Shown here: in pieces, positions 6,961-8,585 of the stretch | Layout: each line of letters opens with the position of its first letter | How positions within the stretch are numbered: position 1 is the stretch's first letter | Assembly (NCBI GenBank): GCA_900545455.1 | Contig: UQZF01000121.1 | Location: 1 to 8,585 of the forward strand | DNA from: an uncultured Eubacteriales bacterium | GTDB taxonomy: Bacteria > Bacillota > Clostridia > Lachnospirales > Lachnospiraceae | Direction: 5' to 3' | Length of the DNA: 8,585 nucleotides | Program-made: the position numbers and the translations under genes | The notes under the pieces: generated by a model | The model's input: the letters and a program-made list of their open reading frames with translations, nothing else | Database searches by the model: none | Told to the model about the DNA's origin: nothing

Positions 6961-6991
6961 AAAGGACTGGCTTTTCGTCAGTCCTTTTCTT
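6961..6991 (+). terminator. Riboswitch-controlled intrinsic terminator
   Basis: AAAGGACTG (6961-6969) pairs perfectly with CAGTCCTTT (6979-6987). A G-U and a C-G pair extend it to 11 bp around a TTTTC loop (6972-6976). A T-rich tract, TTTTCTT (6985-6991), follows. GGACT in the left arm can instead pair with AGTCC at 6937-6941, a candidate antiterminator. Its place between the aptamer and dapA marks it as the OFF-state structure. Confidence 0.88.
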
Positions 6992-6994
6992 GTA

Positions 6995-7018
6995 TAATAG
7001 GAAACTTCGTTCCTATTA
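6995..7018 (+). repeat. Perfect 9-bp hairpin just after the riboswitch terminator
   Basis: TAATAGGAA (6995-7003) is the exact reverse complement of TTCCTATTA (7010-7018), with a 6-nt loop. No T-run follows, so it is not a standard terminator. It could stabilise the 5' end of processed dapAB RNA or be a protein site; neither is shown. A TATAAT (6993-6998) overlaps its left arm but has no convincing -35 partner. Confidence 0.5.
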
Positions 7019-7052
7019 CAGGCAGAAATTATTTAAAGCCGATTCGGTGTCA

Positions 7053-7087
7053 GCACTGCGGCACGGATACGGCATATATTGCAGTGC
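7053..7087 (+). repeat. Stem in the dapA leader next to its ribosome binding site
   Basis: GCACTGC (7053-7059) pairs perfectly with GCAGTGC (7081-7087), ending 5 nt before the dapA ribosome site. The loop is 21 nt. It may affect access of ribosomes to dapA; this is inferred from position only. Confidence 0.35.
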
Positions 7088-7092
7088 GGAAA

Positions 7093-7098
7093 AGAGGA
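7093..7098 (+). promoter_or_regulatory. Ribosome binding site deciding the dapA start
   Basis: AGAGGA precedes the ATG at 7104 by 5 nt. Starting there gives MSLFTGSGVAIITPM, the normal DapA beginning, whereas the in-frame TTG at 6990 would add 38 unrelated residues encoded by leader RNA. Confidence 0.8.
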
Positions 7099-7103
7099 AA
7101 AAT

Positions 7104-7988
7104 ATGTCATTATTTACAGGTTCGGGAGTTGCAATCATTACACCTATGAATGAGGATAAGTCGGTTAATTTTGACAAGCTCGGAGAGATTATCGACGACC
7201 AGATTAAGAATCACACTGACGCCATCATAATATGCGGAACAACAGGAGAGGCTTCAACACTCACACACGAGGAGCATCTTGACTGTATACGTTTCTGCAG
7301 CGAGAGAGTTAACAAGAGAATCCCTGTCATTGCGGGAACAGGCTCTAACTGCACGGAGACTGCTGTATATCTCTCAACGGAGGCACAGAAGGCAGGCGTT
7401 GACGGACTTTTGGTTGTCACACCTTACTACAACAAGGCTACACAGAACGGTCTTTACGAGCACTACAAGGAGATTGCGGCGAGCGTTGACCTTCCTATCA
7501 TTATGTACAATGTGCCTAGCAGAACAGGCTGCAATATCTTAGCACCTACTGCCGCTAAGATTTTTAAGGAGATTGACAATGTTGTGGGAATAAAGGAAGC
7601 AACGGGCAATATTTCACAGGTTGCGAAGCTTATGTCACTCACCGACGGAGAGATTGACCTCTACTCTGGCAACGATGACCAGATAGTGCCGATTCTTTCA
7701 CTCGGCGGCAAGGGAGTTATCTCAGTTCTCTCAAATGTCGCACCACAGAAGACTCACGACATCGTAGCAACATATCTTGCAGGCGATGTAAAGACAAGTG
7801 CCAAGTTACAGCTTGAGGCTATAGAGCTTGTTGATGCGCTCTTCTGTGAGGTTAACCCTATTCCTGTCAAGACTGCAATGAATCTCATGGGATGGAATGT
7901 AGGACCTCTCAGACGTCCGCTCTCACCTATGGAGCCTGCAAATGTGGAGAAGCTCAAGACAGCAATGAAGAACTATGGGATACTATAA
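7104..7988 (+). CDS. dapA: 4-hydroxy-tetrahydrodipicolinate synthase
   Basis: The enzyme condenses pyruvate with aspartate semialdehyde, the first committed step toward diaminopimelate and lysine, in the cytoplasm. Its 294 residues match the family's usual length of about 290-300. The (beta/alpha)8 NAL-family markers are all visible: GTTGE at 45-49 (Thr46/Thr47), PYYN at 107-110 with Tyr108 and Tyr109, YNVPSRTG at 135-142 (Tyr135 and Arg140) and GIKEATG at 162-168, where Lys164 forms the Schiff base with pyruvate. SGNDDQIVPILSLGGKGVISV (188-208) and NPIPVKTA (251-258) are also typical. The gene follows a lysine riboswitch and terminator, so premature termination when lysine is plentiful is expected. 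dapB starts 24 nt later, so the two are probably co-transcribed. Related NAL-family aldolases are unlikely given the riboswitch and the dapB neighbour. Confidence 0.96.
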   Translation: MSLFTGSGVAIITPMNEDKSVNFDKLGEIIDDQIKNHTDAIIICGTTGEASTLTHEEHLDCIRFCSERVNKRIPVIAGTGSNCTETAVYLSTEAQKAGVDGLLVVTPYYNKATQNGLYEHYKEIAASVDLPIIMYNVPSRTGCNILAPTAAKIFKEIDNVVGIKEATGNISQVAKLMSLTDGEIDLYSGNDDQIVPILSLGGKGVISVLSNVAPQKTHDIVATYLAGDVKTSAKLQLEAIELVDALFCEVNPIPVKTAMNLMGWNVGPLRRPLSPMEPANVEKLKTAMKNYGIL

Positions 7989-7999
7989 AATATTTACCC

Positions 8000-8005
8000 G
8001 GAGGA
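8000..8005 (+). promoter_or_regulatory. Ribosome binding site of dapB
   Basis: GGAGGA stands 7 nt before the ATG at 8013, within the 24-nt dapA-dapB gap. No promoter or terminator fits in that gap, which supports an operon. Confidence 0.8.
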
Positions 8006-8012
8006 AAAAAGA

Positions 8013-8585
8013 ATGGTTAAGGCAATTATGCACGGCTGCAACGGCAAGATGGGGCAGGTAATCACCAACCTTGTTGCGGCAGATTCGGATATAGAGATTG
8101 TTGCGGGAATCGATCCGCACGATGACGGACACAACGTGTATCCTGTATACCGCTCAATATTTGAGTGCGGTATGGATGCGGATGTAATTATTGACTTTGC
8201 TGCGGCAGGAGCAGTAAACAATCTTTTAGACTATGCGGTTAAGAAGAAGGTTCCGGTTGTGCTCTGCACGACAGGTCTTTCACCTGAGCAGCTTGATAAG
8301 GTTGAGGAGGCGGCAAAGGAGGTTGCGGTTCTCAAGTCAGCCAACATGTCACTCGGAATCAACACACTGTTCAAGGTTCTTGCGGATGTGTCACCTCTTC
8401 TTGCGGCAGCAGGCTTTGACATCGAGATTGTCGAGAAGCACCACAGACTCAAGGTGGATGCACCGAGCGGAACCGCACTTGCACTTGCGGATTCAATCAA
8501 TGCAGCCAACAACAATAAGTACACCTACAAGTTTGACCGCAGTCAGGTGAGAGAGAAGAGAACAGACAATGAGATAGGCATAAGT
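8013..8585 (+). CDS. dapB: 4-hydroxy-tetrahydrodipicolinate reductase, 3' truncated by window edge
   Basis: DapB reduces the DapA product with NAD(P)H to tetrahydrodipicolinate, the next step toward diaminopimelate and lysine. The window holds 191 codons of a family usually about 250 residues long, with the frame open to the edge. The N-terminal nucleotide-binding motif is MHGCNGKMGQ (6-15). CTTGLSPEQ (85-93) and ANMSLGIN (110-117) are typical cofactor and hinge segments. The catalytic signature EKHHRLKVDAPSGTA (141-155) is complete, with His143/His144 and Lys147 as the expected acid-base and substrate residues. DFAAAGAV (61-68) is somewhat unlike the more common DFSxP/DFTxP. A strong ribosome site fixes the start. 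It probably shares the dapA transcript and thus the lysine riboswitch. Confidence 0.95.
   Translation, partial: MVKAIMHGCNGKMGQVITNLVAADSDIEIVAGIDPHDDGHNVYPVYRSIFECGMDADVIIDFAAAGAVNNLLDYAVKKKVPVVLCTTGLSPEQLDKVEEAAKEVAVLKSANMSLGINTLFKVLADVSPLLAAAGFDIEIVEKHHRLKVDAPSGTALALADSINAANNNKYTYKFDRSQVREKRTDNEIGIS

Noticed and set aside
6990..7103. TTG at 6990 as start of dapA
   Set aside because: It would translate the terminator's tail and both leader hairpins. The added residues do not resemble DapA, and the ATG at 7104 has a good ribosome site and the canonical N-terminus.
6811..7149. Open frame of 112 codons crossing the riboswitch
   Set aside because: It covers the conserved aptamer, the terminator and the start of dapA in another frame. 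It has no ribosome site and its product has no recognisable features.

Overview
The window looks like chromosomal DNA of a Gram-positive Clostridia-type Firmicute, most likely a Lachnospiraceae member. The grounds are strong GGAGG-type ribosome binding sites, secreted proteins with E/T/S-rich stalks, Ig-like (Big_2/Big_3) repeats and a Firmicutes-style lysine riboswitch in front of dapA-dapB. The taxonomic call is an inference from style; no marker gene is present. Every gene lies on the + strand and I see no mobile element, CRISPR array, tRNA or rRNA.

Region 1 (1-6675) is a tight envelope operon of four genes. First is the 3' part of a DUF58-family protein, cut by the left edge. It overlaps by 4 nt a TgpA-like membrane transglutaminase with a complete Cys-His-Asp triad, a single late membrane segment and a DUF4129-like cytoplasmic tail. 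Two tandem paralogous N-acetylmuramoyl-L-alanine amidases follow. Both have the plan signal peptide, Amidase_3 catalytic domain, Big_2, Big_3, E/T/S-rich stalk, membrane helix and polybasic tail. The gaps are 25 nt and 2 nt, so co-translation is likely. The transglutaminase and both amidases place their catalytic domains outside the cell, each joined to a membrane helix by a low-complexity stalk.

Region 2 (6676-7103, 428 nt) holds no gene but is densely regulatory. It has two overlapping sigma-A-type promoters, a 25-bp near-perfect palindrome across their -10 boxes, and a lysine riboswitch (L box) whose five helices P1-P5 can all be paired by eye. An intrinsic terminator follows, then a 112-nt post-terminator leader with two further stems.

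Region 3 (7104-8585) is dapA followed by dapB, which is cut by the right edge. They encode consecutive enzymes of the diaminopimelate/lysine pathway. The window therefore joins a wall-remodelling module to synthesis of a likely wall precursor, but the two have separate promoters and, as far as the sequence shows, separate control. I see no clearly new enzymatic system. The most noteworthy points are the operator-like palindrome on the riboswitch promoter, the wall module with paired tethered amidases, and the structured dapA leader beyond the terminator.
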